Shown: positions 1 to 7,796, counted from the stretch's first letter. The stretch is 18,091 nt of DNA from JBBRGG01 sp038240875 (GCA_038240875.1 JBBRGG010000040.1:1-18091); one strand, 5' to 3'. Program-made: numbers and translations. Notes: generated from the sequence alone by a model not told the origin.

Positions 1-1
1 A

Positions 2-154
2 TCGCCTAAGCGTTCGCTGATTGCGCGGATGGGTGCGAAAGAACGCCGTGTTGGCGTGTGTATCGCAACGTTCCACCTTACTCCGACGCTGCACCAAAAA
101 GCCAAGCGCGGCGACGTTCGCGCGGTTGGCTCTGGCCCGAAAAACGCACGATAA
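2..154 (+). CDS. C-terminal end of an unidentified protein (5' truncated)
   Basis: A reading frame is open from the window edge to a TAA at 152-154, about 50 codons, with a basic C-terminus ending SGPKNAR. I do not recognise the family. It lies in the same frame as the next gene, whose ATG follows the stop by only six bases, which suggests an operon with possible translational coupling. The region is too short to judge codon bias, so it could be an open stretch by chance. The close, same-strand junction with a credible gene is the main support. Confidence 0.4.
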   Translation, partial: SPKRSLIARMGAKERRVGVCIATFHLTPTLHQKAKRGDVRAVGSGPKNAR

Positions 155-160
155 ATTGCG

Positions 161-1420
161 ATGCAGCAGAAGGATTCCATTCAACCCGTGCGCGTGCTGA
201 CCGAGGGAATGTACCTCGCGACGTCGTGGACGTGGTGCATCGGGATGTTCCTGCCTGTGATCTTGATGCGCGACTTTGGGTGGTGGGCGTGGGTTGCGTT
301 CGCGATTCCCAACGTTGTCGGTGCGGCGGCGATGGGCGCTGCGCTGAAGCGTGATGGCGCGAGCCAGGCGATGGTCGCGGCGCACGCGCCGATGATGCGG
401 GTATTTTCGATCGTCACGCTCGCGTTCCAGGCTTTCTTTTTGGCTTGGCTGCTGACTGGCCTGGACAGCGGATTGCTCCGGGCGGCGATGTTGATGGTTG
501 TGCTGTGCGTGCTGATCTTGTCTGGGCTGCACGCACGCTGGCCGGTATGGTCGCGCGTATCAACTGGTGTTGTGTACGTGATCTCGATTGTGTGCGCGGG
601 GTTGTACGTGGCGCAAGTTGGCCTTCCCACGCTTCCAGCGACGAAGGTTTCACAGGCGGCGGACTTGGCGCTGCTCGCGCCAGTATTGATCATCGGCTTT
701 GCGTTGTGCCCGTATTTGGATTTGTCGTTCCACGCGGCGAGACAGCGGACGCAGGGACAAACTGGCACGCTGGCATTTGTCGTTGGGTTTGGCGTGCTGT
801 TCCTCGCGATGATTGTCTTCACGCTTTTGTATACGCCAACGGTGCTGAATACGTCGCCTCTATCACCGGCGGCCGCAGCGACGGGCATAGTTCAAGGCGG
901 AAGTTCGAGTGCGTTGGGCGGCATCGTACTGGGCGGGCTTTCGCTGGCGGCACTAGCGGTGCTCGTACATCTCGTTGCACAGGCGGCGATCACCGCGGGG
1001 ATCCACCAGTCCTTTGCACGTCGCCATTCACTGGGAGCAATCACGCCATCGATCAAACGAGAAGCGAATCCGGGGATCTTTCAGAAGTTGCCGACGATGG
1101 CTTGGGTTGCCTTACTTTTGGTCCCTGTCGGCATATTGATCGGTATGCCTTCGTATGCCGGGTTGTCGATGTTTGAGTTGTGCTATCGCGCGTTTATGGG
1201 CTTCTACGGCCTGATATTCCCGGCGTATGTGTGGGTGTGTGTGCTGCCGACGTTTGGTTTGGCGACCAAGCCCACCAAGCGTCATTGGCGTGCATTCGTA
1301 ATCGCTGTGGCAATTGCGATGCCCTTCTTTTGGTTTGGATTTATCGAGCGTGAATATGTCATGCTTGTGCCGGGAGTTTTGGCGCTGCTCGCATCACGGC
1401 TGTTGTTGGCTTTGAAGTGA
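161..1420 (+). CDS. polytopic inner-membrane protein, transporter-like
   Basis: The 419-residue product is strongly hydrophobic throughout, with roughly ten to twelve predicted transmembrane stretches separated by short loops. An early segment near residues 24-60 reads SWTWCIGMFLPVILM, then GWWAWVAFAIPNVVGAAAMG. The last helix runs to the C-terminus (VPGVLALLASRLLLALK). The tryptophan-rich first helices and overall layout recall sodium/solute-symporter or APC-fold carriers, but I see no diagnostic substrate motif, so the substrate is unknown. ATG 161 is the first start after the upstream stop; no convincing Shine-Dalgarno precedes it, as expected for a coupled downstream gene. The 3' end overlaps the 3' end of convergent queG by 27 bases. 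Real gene: high confidence. Transport role: inference. Confidence 0.8.
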   Translation: MQQKDSIQPVRVLTEGMYLATSWTWCIGMFLPVILMRDFGWWAWVAFAIPNVVGAAAMGAALKRDGASQAMVAAHAPMMRVFSIVTLAFQAFFLAWLLTGLDSGLLRAAMLMVVLCVLILSGLHARWPVWSRVSTGVVYVISIVCAGLYVAQVGLPTLPATKVSQAADLALLAPVLIIGFALCPYLDLSFHAARQRTQGQTGTLAFVVGFGVLFLAMIVFTLLYTPTVLNTSPLSPAAAATGIVQGGSSSALGGIVLGGLSLAALAVLVHLVAQAAITAGIHQSFARRHSLGAITPSIKREANPGIFQKLPTMAWVALLLVPVGILIGMPSYAGLSMFELCYRAFMGFYGLIFPAYVWVCVLPTFGLATKPTKRHWRAFVIAVAIAMPFFWFGFIEREYVMLVPGVLALLASRLLLALK

Positions 1421-2695
1421 TGCCAAACGTTGCAACACGTCTTTAGCCGCGAGTGAAACAAGCGAATCCTCGGCGGGGTTGTTCGCGACGCGTACAAGAG
1501 CCGCGTTCATCGTATTGCGCTGATCGAGCGTGAGCGAACCAGTGTTAGCGAGAATTTCAGCCGCGAGCGTGTTGCCCATCACGAGCACCGCGTTCCTGCG
1601 CATCACCGCGAGGGGCGCACGCTTCATCGCGGAATTCACGAACGCGTCGCGTCGGGCGGCATCATTCCAATTCAGTACATCGAGCGCGACAAAGCCTGTT
1701 CGCGTCGGCAAGTACGCGCTGTTCACTGCAGGATCAACAGGTTGCGAGCTAGTTAAAAATTCGGCGAGAAAGCTCGCGTCTCGTGGTGAATTATGCGGGC
1801 ATACTTCCTGGCAGATATCGCAGCCATAAAGCCAATTACCGACTTTGGATTGAAGATCGGGGGCGATAGGAATCGTGTGCTCGATGGTGATGTATGAGAT
1901 GCACCTACTTGCATCGACACGGCGGGGCGTGATCGCACTGGTCGGGCACGCGTCGATGCAGCGAGTGCATGAGCCGCAGGCGTCGGTGATGACGTGCTCT
2001 TGCGCAATGGCTACCAGAGGCAGGTTTGTCGCCGCGCCCGCGAGCAGGATGTACGAGCCGAGTTTGGGATGGATCAACATCGAGTTCTTGGCTTGCCAAC
2101 CAAGGCCCGCGCGCATCGCTAGCTCGCGCTCAAGAACCGGCGCGGTATCAACGAAGGAGCGAAAGTCGCTGCCTGGGTACGCCTTTCGGAGCGCGTCGGC
2201 AAGCGTGTGGAGGCGGCGTTTCATCACATCGTGATAGTTTCGGCCTTGGGCGTAGCGGGCGATCTTGCCGAAGCCTGGTGGCGTTATTTCGGAACCTAGT
2301 TGCGTGTTGGCTTCGCGCGATGCGTATACATCCGCGACCATCAGGAATGCACGTGTGCCTTGGAGGTGGCCGCGTGGATCGGCGCGCAGCGCAATATCCT
2401 TAGCCATGAAATCCATCGAGCCATGCGCGCCTGCTTCAAGCCAGGTTTGCAATTCGGCGATCTGTTGTGATGGCTCCGCTGGCGCCACGCCGACGGCGGC
2501 AAAGCCAAGTTGACGCGCGCGAGCCAGCACATCGCGCGTGAGTTCTTCTCGTGGCGGCAGGAGTTCCAACCAATTCGCAGGTGCTTCGATCTTGATCGAG
2601 CCGGGCTTGGGGAAGCGCACACGCTCGCGCGATGCTGCGTGCTGATTTCCATCAGATGCTGCGCCCGCTCTACCTCTTGGCTTGCGTCGGCTCAT
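1394..2695 (-). CDS. queG: epoxyqueuosine reductase QueG
   Basis: Cobalamin- and Fe-S-dependent enzyme of the cytoplasm that reduces epoxyqueuosine to queuosine at the wobble position of certain tRNAs, the last step of Q biosynthesis. The 433-residue product (from ATG 2695) has the family order: an N-terminal domain (LGFAAVGVAPAEPS), the catalytic segment FVDTAPVLERELA with its Asp near residue 183, then two 4Fe-4S ferredoxin-like motifs, CGSCTRCIDACP (about 240-251) and CDICQEVCP (about 292-300), and a C-terminal HEAT-like helix containing MKRAPLAVMRRNA. A GTG seven codons upstream (2716) is an alternative start; neither has a clear Shine-Dalgarno. About 50 residues precede the usual start of the family, so the true start may lie further in. 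It follows the isomerase gene closely on the same strand and probably shares its transcript. Confidence 0.93.
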   Translation of the reverse strand: MSRRKPRGRAGAASDGNQHAASRERVRFPKPGSIKIEAPANWLELLPPREELTRDVLARARQLGFAAVGVAPAEPSQQIAELQTWLEAGAHGSMDFMAKDIALRADPRGHLQGTRAFLMVADVYASREANTQLGSEITPPGFGKIARYAQGRNYHDVMKRRLHTLADALRKAYPGSDFRSFVDTAPVLERELAMRAGLGWQAKNSMLIHPKLGSYILLAGAATNLPLVAIAQEHVITDACGSCTRCIDACPTSAITPRRVDASRCISYITIEHTIPIAPDLQSKVGNWLYGCDICQEVCPHNSPRDASFLAEFLTSSQPVDPAVNSAYLPTRTGFVALDVLNWNDAARRDAFVNSAMKRAPLAVMRRNAVLVMGNTLAAEILANTGSLTLDQRNTMNAALVRVANNPAEDSLVSLAAKDVLQRLASLQSQQQP

Positions 2696-2755
2696 GTGCG
2701 TGGATCTCGTGCACACTAAAGACGTGCGATTGAGAAGCGTGCGTGCGTTTCAACA

Positions 2756-3601
2756 TTACACGTGGAGCGAGGCTGGTTCAGGCTGCTTCTTGATCCATGA
2801 ATACATGGAGAGAGCCGAATTTCGCAAGACCAGGGTGGGCTCGGGCAATTCTTTGAACCAGAGGCGTGGATACTCAAAGACGAGCCAGCCATTAAAGCCG
2901 GCTTTGGACAAAGCCGCGACGCTCGCCGCGGAATTCATGGAGCCCAAGCCCAAGGCGCAGGGCGAGCCATCTTTGTAATCCTTGAGTTTGACAACGGGTA
3001 GGCGTTCGGAGAGAACGTTCACACCATCGGCGATGGATTCGCCTGCGGCATGCGCAACGGTCGCGTTGTAGCAGACCGAGAGTAGAGGGTTGTTAACGCG
3101 ATCAAGCACTTCGGCAAGATCGGCGGCTGTTAAGAACGAGCCGCCATTTTCAAGGAGGATGCGAACGCCGCTGTTGCGGGCGTATGCAGCGACAAGTCTC
3201 AAGCGTTCGGCGATGCGTTCGATGGCGTTACCACGGGCTTCGTTAGAGTGGATCTCAAAGCCGAAGACGCGGACATAGGGGCACTCGAGCTTGACGGCGA
3301 GATCGATGGAAGACTTCGCGAGCATGATGGAGCGTTCGGCGTCGCCTGTGATCCGTTGGAGAAGCGTCGGCTTGGCGTCAAACGCGAGGCTTGTCGCAAG
3401 GCACATGATCTCAACGCCCGCGTGCTGGAAGAGATTTCGTACCTTTGACGGAGCGCTGAGCGCGGGGTCGCACGCAAGTAGCGACGAATCGTCGCCAAAG
3501 GTGCGAAGTTCAACGCCGAGGTAGCCAGATTCGCTTGCGGTACGAGCGACCTGGTCAAGCGTCCATTCCGGGCAGGCAACGGTGGTGAATGCAGGTCTCA
3601 T
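2756..3601 (-). CDS. sugar phosphate isomerase/epimerase-like TIM-barrel protein
   Basis: The 281-residue product has the xylose-isomerase-like/AP-endonuclease-2 TIM-barrel pattern: GVELRTFG near residue 30, RVFGFEI near 111, RILLENGG near 148, VVKLKDYKDG near 203 and GWLVFEYPR near 238. Family members isomerise or epimerise sugars and polyols, usually with a divalent metal held by Glu, Asp/His, His and Glu. E31, E151 and E243 are in place. The usual His of the HxKD strand is Lys205, and the usual Asp-containing strand reads SVCYNATVAH, so the metal site may be altered. It is the upstream gene of a likely two-gene unit with queG. No strong Shine-Dalgarno is seen before the ATG. Substrate cannot be named. 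Confidence 0.85.
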   Translation of the reverse strand: MRPAFTTVACPEWTLDQVARTASESGYLGVELRTFGDDSSLLACDPALSAPSKVRNLFQHAGVEIMCLATSLAFDAKPTLLQRITGDAERSIMLAKSSIDLAVKLECPYVRVFGFEIHSNEARGNAIERIAERLRLVAAYARNSGVRILLENGGSFLTAADLAEVLDRVNNPLLSVCYNATVAHAAGESIADGVNVLSERLPVVKLKDYKDGSPCALGLGSMNSAASVAALSKAGFNGWLVFEYPRLWFKELPEPTLVLRNSALSMYSWIKKQPEPASLHV

Positions 3602-4267
3602 GGCGTAAAGGTTCGCAAAATGGATCGGGTGATGGGGCTTAGAGATTCAAAGTAACAGAACAATCTTTTAATTGCGGAGATTGCGTGTGTCGGCAGCTTC
3701 AGTGGTAAAGACTATGCGCCATTCTACGTCGGGAACCGGCGTTGTGCAGATGCGTCGAACAGGATATGTGCTTGCTTCGATTGTCAACTAAACGCCGACC
3801 GCAAAGCCACAAAACGAGCCAAACGCTGTGACATATTTCTTGCGGTAAGTTGACCATGCTTGCACGGTTTGCCCGAAAACTTTAGACCACAATTGCAACA
3901 TCGTGGTGCTTGAACCGTCTTTGCAACTAGCCGCATATTTGGTCGATGCAAATGGCAGTCAGGTACTTGGTGATCACATTGAGCAAGCCGATCCAAAGCG
4001 GGCGCGCGCTGGTAGATGCCACTTGGGATGCCGCTGCGCACCACGAGCATGCTGTTGCGACGCCGCATCGGTATTTGTTACTAGCCATCACTCACGCGTT
4101 CAATTCCGTACAGCCGTAAAGAGCGGCACACACGGTTCTTCTATAGATGTATTTGTCCTTCGATGATTCGCATGCAACCCAAACGTACCTGAGGTTTGTT
4201 GGTAATAGACACTGGTATCGACATGGGCCAAGCTCAGCGTGGTTGAGGTTGCAGGCTAAGGAGCGGG
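3602..4267. other. intergenic region, no confident gene
   Basis: This gap of 666 bases lies between the divergent isomerase gene and the lipoprotein gene. Two weak plus-strand coding-looking stretches in different frames (about 3849-3990, including VLEPSLQLAAYLVDANGSQV, and about 3985-4119, including ALVDATWDAAAHHEHAV, ending in TAA) could be a frameshifted gene remnant. I recognise neither. The minus-strand frame at 3784-4068 is rich in Arg, Cys and His and looks spurious. Promoters for both flanking genes should lie here, but I see no convincing -35/-10 pair. Confidence 0.4.
4258..4263 (+). promoter_or_regulatory. Shine-Dalgarno AAGGAG for the lipoprotein gene
   Basis: AAGGAG lies four bases before ATG 4268. 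The spacing is short, but this is the strongest ribosome-binding match in the area and decides the start over the downstream methionines. Confidence 0.55.
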
Positions 4268-4726
4268 ATGGTGTTGCCGAATCGTGCGACAACCTCGATG
4301 ATGCTCGGTCGCTTGGGAGCCCTCGCCCTAGGATTCGTCGGTGCGGGCATCATCCTTGCTGGTTGTTCACACTTGCGTGGCGAACGCGAACTATACATGG
4401 ACGAACGCGCTCACTTTATCGAGATGGATTCAACTTTATTATCCGCCACGCCTGTTACGCGAGTGGCTTCATGGCCTGGGCCCACGCACTACTTCGCGCT
4501 GGTGCGGTCAGATCCAGAATCAAGCTTTGCACGAAGCGATTCGACGCTCACATCGATTCCGGGCATGCTTGCTTCGGTATCGGATTCGCACGCGATTTTA
4601 CTGTTACCGTTGGAAGAGTTAGTCATGCAGGCCCAGACTGAGCGCGATCACACTAGCGCGCTAGTGGGTGTTGAGTTAACTGGTGATTCTGGACTGAGTG
4701 CGGTTGGGCTCGATTCTCAGCCATAG
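4268..4726 (+). CDS. small putative lipoprotein
   Basis: The 152-residue product starts with a basic stretch and a hydrophobic helix (MLGRLGALALGFVGAG) ending in the lipobox LAGC, with Cys33 as the lipidation site, so it is predicted to be exported and membrane-anchored. The mature part, about 119 residues, has no domain I recognise; it contains a repeated LLPLEELVMQAQTERD-like amphipathic stretch. AAGGAG at 4258-4263, four bases before the ATG, supports this start, although Met11 or Met12 would also give a standard signal peptide. The frame stays open for 36 more codons after the TAG, to a second TAG at about 4835-4837, so the annotated C-terminus may be a shortened form. Function unknown. 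Confidence 0.65.
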   Translation: MVLPNRATTSMMLGRLGALALGFVGAGIILAGCSHLRGERELYMDERAHFIEMDSTLLSATPVTRVASWPGPTHYFALVRSDPESSFARSDSTLTSIPGMLASVSDSHAILLLPLEELVMQAQTERDHTSALVGVELTGDSGLSAVGLDSQP

Positions 4727-4953
4727 CGCACCAAAGCTCAGACTCTTCTGCCCGCACAAGGTGCAAGCTCGCTGCCACAATGGCAAATCTCGAAATACGT
4801 CGATTCGCGTCGTACGCTCACGTCGGCTAGGCTCTAGCTTGGTATCGGCTTGGTTCTGATTTGATTTGATGTGGCTCCTTTCTGACGTGTGCCAAACCGA
4901 ATCACGACCGCTTCCGGCGACAATTCTTCAATATATTTCCCGAAAGGCATCGC

Positions 4954-5868
4954 ATGCATGGCTACGGCAAAGACTCGAACGCCAACTCACCTTCCGCTCT
5001 GCCTCCCGATAGTGCAAACCCAGCCGCACAGATGCACACCGATCTTTCGAACCGCCTTGATTACGTGGCGTATCTCCAGCTTGACCAGGTTCTCTCGGCA
5101 CAAAAGCCGTTGAGCAACCCCGAACACCACGACGAATTGCTCTTCATCATTCAGCACCAGACCACAGAGCTGTGGTTCAAACTCGTCATCCATGAGCTTC
5201 GCGAAGCCATTCGTATGGTTGCGCAAGACGAGCTCGAAGCAAGCTTTAAGATCCTCGCGCGTGTCAAGCACATCCAGGCCCAGCTTCTCTCTCAGTGGAG
5301 CGTGCTCGCGACTTTGACACCCAGTGAATACGTCCAATTTCGCCATGTACTTGGGCCGGCGAGCGGATTGCAGAGCTTCCAGCACCGGCTTATCGAGTTT
5401 CTTCTTGGCCGTAAAGACGAACGCATGCTCGTGCTCTTCAAGCATCGCCCCAGCGTGCACGCGCTAATCGAAACGGCGTATAACGCGCCGAGTTTGTACG
5501 ATGAGTTCTTGCGTTATCTCTCCCGCCATGGTATGGACGTGCCTAAGGAAGCGCTCGAACGCGACGTCACCAAGCCACACGAATCAATCCCAGGCGTGGT
5601 CCAACTCTTCAAGCGTGTGTATGAAAATCACGAGAAGTACTGGAATGCCTATGAAATGGCCGAGAAACTCGTCGATATCGACGAGCAGTACGCGCTGTGG
5701 AAGCATCGCCATCTCAAGGTTGTTGAGCGTGTCATTGGGTTTAAGCGTGGCACCGGTGGCACTGCGGGCGTTGGCTATTTGGCTCAGCGCGTCGAAGATC
5801 GCCTCTTTCCTGACCTTTGGGACGTGCGCACGATCATCGAAGAGCCGGGCGCATCACCAAAGGTTTAA
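4954..5868 (+). CDS. kynA: tryptophan 2,3-dioxygenase
   Basis: Cytosolic heme enzyme that opens the indole ring of L-tryptophan with O2 to N-formylkynurenine, the first step of the kynurenine pathway. The 304-residue product matches the bacterial enzyme along its length. FIIQHQTTELWFKL carries F64 and H68, the counterparts of active-site Phe and His in the Xanthomonas enzyme. EYVQFR carries Y126 and R130, which bind the substrate carboxylate. The heme ligand is His253 in KHRHLKVVERVIGFKRG, followed by the GTGGT substrate loop with T267. GAAAGG at 4942-4947 precedes the ATG by six bases. A disordered Pro/Ala/Ser N-terminus of about 30 residues is extra. Kynurenine formamidase and kynureninase are not in the window. 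It converges on the histidine kinase with only five bases between the stops. Confidence 0.96.
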   Translation: MHGYGKDSNANSPSALPPDSANPAAQMHTDLSNRLDYVAYLQLDQVLSAQKPLSNPEHHDELLFIIQHQTTELWFKLVIHELREAIRMVAQDELEASFKILARVKHIQAQLLSQWSVLATLTPSEYVQFRHVLGPASGLQSFQHRLIEFLLGRKDERMLVLFKHRPSVHALIETAYNAPSLYDEFLRYLSRHGMDVPKEALERDVTKPHESIPGVVQLFKRVYENHEKYWNAYEMAEKLVDIDEQYALWKHRHLKVVERVIGFKRGTGGTAGVGYLAQRVEDRLFPDLWDVRTIIEEPGASPKV

Positions 5869-5873
5869 ACAGC

Positions 5874-6884
5874 TCAGGAATCGACGCGTTCGTACGCTGG
5901 CAAATGAAGTACAAAGTCGCTCCCTTGTCCGGGCTGGCTCAGCAGCTCGATCCGCCCACCATGGGCTTCGATGATTCGGCGAGTGATTGCTAGGCCTAGC
6001 CCACTGCCGCCAGCTTTGGTCGTGTAATACGGCTGGAAGATCCGCGCGGCTCGTTCTTGATCGATCCCAGGCCCCGTGTCGATCACGTGCAGTTCGATCC
6101 AATCCTGCTCAGGTTTCTGAAGCTGTGACTGGACCGCAGTACGGTCAACATCGAGCAATCCAACCGCGACTCGGCCTGCTCTGCCACCTTTGAGCGCGCC
6201 AAGCTTTGAAGCACCAAGGCCCTTGAGTACGAGTCGATTGGCTCGCAGAATAACCTCGCGTGGCCGTGTGCTGCCCTCGACTGGTTCGGGGCCAATAGCC
6301 TGCACCGCATTGAGTACGAGGTTGAGCACCGCTTGCTTGATCAGCTTGGAATCAATCGACGCCATCAAAGGCTCGCTTGGCGTATCGATGCGGAGTTGAA
6401 CGCGTTGCCGCATAGCCTGTGGCGAATAAAAATCTGCGAACTCGCCCAGCAACTGGCACACATCAATAGGCACTTGCGAAACCCGCACCTCACCCGCATA
6501 CGAAAGAAAGTCGGACAAGATGTCGCGCAACCGGTCAACCTCACGCCCAAGCCCATCGACTCGGCGTTGTAGGCGCGCCTTAGCTTCTGGCTCGTATGGT
6601 TGATCAAGAGGAATCTCCCCCACTCCTTCTGCGATGAGCTGCGCATTAAGTCCGATGGTTGAAAGTGGATTCTTGATCTCGTGGGTCAGGCCGCCGGTCA
6701 TCGCGCCGATCTCGGCCATTCGCTCATTGGCTCGTGCTTGACGCTCGGCGTGCCGAGCCCTAGCAACCAATACACGCACGATTTGACGCGATACCAGCGC
6801 GGCCAACATGGCCCCGAACACGCCACCCAACATCATTGCGATCCACCACTCCAAATCAGATGCTCCATTGGCTCGTGACCACAC
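5874..6884 (-). CDS. membrane-anchored sensor histidine kinase (NtrB-like)
   Basis: The 336-residue product starts with one transmembrane helix (residues about 13-32, WWIAMMLGGVFGAMLAALVS), then a basic linker and a HisKA dimerisation domain with the H-box GLTHEIKNPLSTI (His68 is the phosphorylation site). The HATPase_c domain follows: N-box NLVLNAVQAI (188-197), G1 DTGPGID (269-275), F-box IFQPYYTTK and G2 GGSGLGLAI (292-300). It should autophosphorylate His68 and pass phosphate to a response regulator, which is not in the window. There is no periplasmic or PAS sensor domain. Between the N-box and G1 is a loop of about 60 residues that is longer than usual and contains GPEPVEGS. The start is GTG: the frame is closed by a stop eight codons upstream and no in-frame ATG precedes residue 17. 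Confidence 0.92.
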   Translation of the reverse strand: MWSRANGASDLEWWIAMMLGGVFGAMLAALVSRQIVRVLVARARHAERQARANERMAEIGAMTGGLTHEIKNPLSTIGLNAQLIAEGVGEIPLDQPYEPEAKARLQRRVDGLGREVDRLRDILSDFLSYAGEVRVSQVPIDVCQLLGEFADFYSPQAMRQRVQLRIDTPSEPLMASIDSKLIKQAVLNLVLNAVQAIGPEPVEGSTRPREVILRANRLVLKGLGASKLGALKGGRAGRVAVGLLDVDRTAVQSQLQKPEQDWIELHVIDTGPGIDQERAARIFQPYYTTKAGGSGLGLAITRRIIEAHGGRIELLSQPGQGSDFVLHLPAYERVDS

Positions 6885-7144
6885 TTCATCGATGATCCTA
6901 GTGAACTACATCTGCGACGGTTGATTGGTTTGATCTGAACCTTGGAGTGTGCCTGCTTGATTCCAACACTGAATCGAAGCCTACTGTCAAACCCTCTCTA
7001 CTAGCCCTTATGCCCGCCGACCTGTCAAATCGGCTGACTCAATTCACTCTTTATAAATCCGCCCGCAGATAACCATAACAGGTAGTTTTGAACACTTTTT
7101 TGTCAAAGAATCAACAATCCCACACTTTGGGTTGACGTTGTGGA

Positions 7145-7174
7145 TTGACGAAACGAACTGGTTGATGGTAATCT
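7145..7174 (+). promoter_or_regulatory. candidate promoter for csp
   Basis: TTGACG at 7145-7150 is followed after 16-18 bases by GGTAAT/TAATCT (7167-7174), with a TG just upstream as in an extended -10. A second TTGACG lies at 7132-7137. Transcription would start near 7180, leaving a leader of about 170 bases. Confidence 0.4.
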
Positions 7175-7186
7175 GAGCAAACGTGC

Positions 7187-7349
7187 GGGCTAGGCGAGAG
7201 CCTAGGCCAACTATTTCAGTGCCCTCGCCGTGGCGAAACGCCACGACGCCGCCGACCGAGCCGTGCCGTTGTCGCACGCGGGTTGGGAACCATGCGATAC
7301 CCATTCGGGAGCGCGTGGTTAGCCGTGTGTTTATGCGTGGGAGTTCGCC
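7187..7349 (+). promoter_or_regulatory. long structured 5' leader of the cold-shock gene
   Basis: The segment before csp is GC-rich and can form several hairpins: CTAGGC GAGA GCCTAG around 7190-7206, and a perfect seven-base-pair stem CGTGGCG AAA CGCCACG at 7229-7245. Family knowledge: E. coli cspA has a 159-base leader that switches structure with temperature, so a similar role is plausible here but is inference. GGGAG at 7339-7343, six bases before ATG 7350, is the ribosome-binding site. Confidence 0.4.
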
Positions 7350-7637
7350 ATGAGCGACTCTGAGCCGACAGTCCTTGAGAATATCGATGGCAACGTGAAG
7401 TGGTTCGACCCTCGCAAAGGGTTCGGCTTTATCACAGGTCCACAAGGACAAGACATCTTTGTTCACTACACAGTCATCCATGGAGAAGGGTTCCGTGTTT
7501 TGAAAGACGGTTCACCCGTTCGTTACGACGCCGAAAAGACGGATAAAGGTTGGAAGGCGACCAAGGTTGTTCGCAACGAAGCCGTCGAAGTCACGGTGCC
7601 TGCTCGGCATGGCTATACGCGCAGCCCGCGACGGTGA
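7350..7637 (+). CDS. cold-shock-domain protein
   Basis: The 95-residue product is one OB-fold cold-shock domain with short tails. NVKWFDPRKGFGFI (residues 15-28) contains the RNP-1 motif KGFGFI, and DIFVHY (35-40) is RNP-2; both bind single-stranded RNA or DNA through their aromatic residues. Proteins of this family act as cytoplasmic RNA chaperones and often regulate growth or cold adaptation. The basic C-terminus (ARHGYTRSPRR) extends beyond the usual 67-70 residues. The start is supported by GGGAG at 7339-7343. The TGA lies inside the palindrome GGTGATCACC at 7633-7642. The gene is a single transcription unit; neighbours are on the other strand. Confidence 0.95.
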   Translation: MSDSEPTVLENIDGNVKWFDPRKGFGFITGPQGQDIFVHYTVIHGEGFRVLKDGSPVRYDAEKTDKGWKATKVVRNEAVEVTVPARHGYTRSPRR

Positions 7638-7765
7638 TCACCAGTTCCATGCCAGTTCCATGCCAGCAAAGGTAACGCGTTTTTTTACGGACCAGCCACT
7701 GCGCTCGCTGTGGCCGGTGCATTGATGGCTTTCCACTTTTGATACCAAGCGCTAGACAAAAATAA

Positions 7766-7796
7766 AACAAGGCCCGGCGATGTGCCAGGCCTCGTT
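7766..7796 (-). terminator. rho-independent terminator of pnp
   Basis: Read on the minus strand, a GC-rich hairpin (arms AACGAGGCCTGGC and GCCGGGCCTTGTT, five-base loop, two mismatches) is followed directly by TTTTATTTTT (7758-7767 on the plus strand). It lies about 60 bases beyond the pnp stop. Confidence 0.85.

Larger units (their letters stand above)
6885..7349. other. divergent regulatory region between histidine kinase and csp genes
   Basis: The gap of 465 bases holds no credible gene. On the minus strand, TTTGACA occurs three times (complements of TGTCAAA at 6985-6991, 7023-7029 and 7101-7107), each a good -35 match for the kinase gene, but the -10 partners are weak. On the plus strand there is a promoter candidate at 7145-7174 and then a GC-rich leader to the csp gene. 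The long minus-strand frame at 7044-7481 is the shadow of csp and its leader. Confidence 0.5.

Noticed and set aside
181..888. 235-codon minus-strand frame
   Set aside because: Shadow of the polytopic membrane protein on the other strand.
3784..4068. 94-codon minus-strand frame
   Set aside because: Arg/Cys/His-rich, no start signal, no similarity to anything I know.
4147..4641. 164-codon plus-strand frame
   Set aside because: Rich in Arg, His and Cys, as expected for an out-of-frame reading; the overlapping lipoprotein frame has a Shine-Dalgarno, signal peptide and lipobox.
7044..7481. 145-codon minus-strand frame opposite csp
   Set aside because: It is antisense to the clear cold-shock domain and its leader, with no family resemblance.
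7642..7663. Short direct repeat CAGTTCCATGC twice after csp
   Set aside because: Only two 11-base copies; too short to call a repeat family or array.
7680..7686. Seven-T run as a csp terminator
   Set aside because: No convincing GC-rich hairpin directly precedes it on the plus strand.
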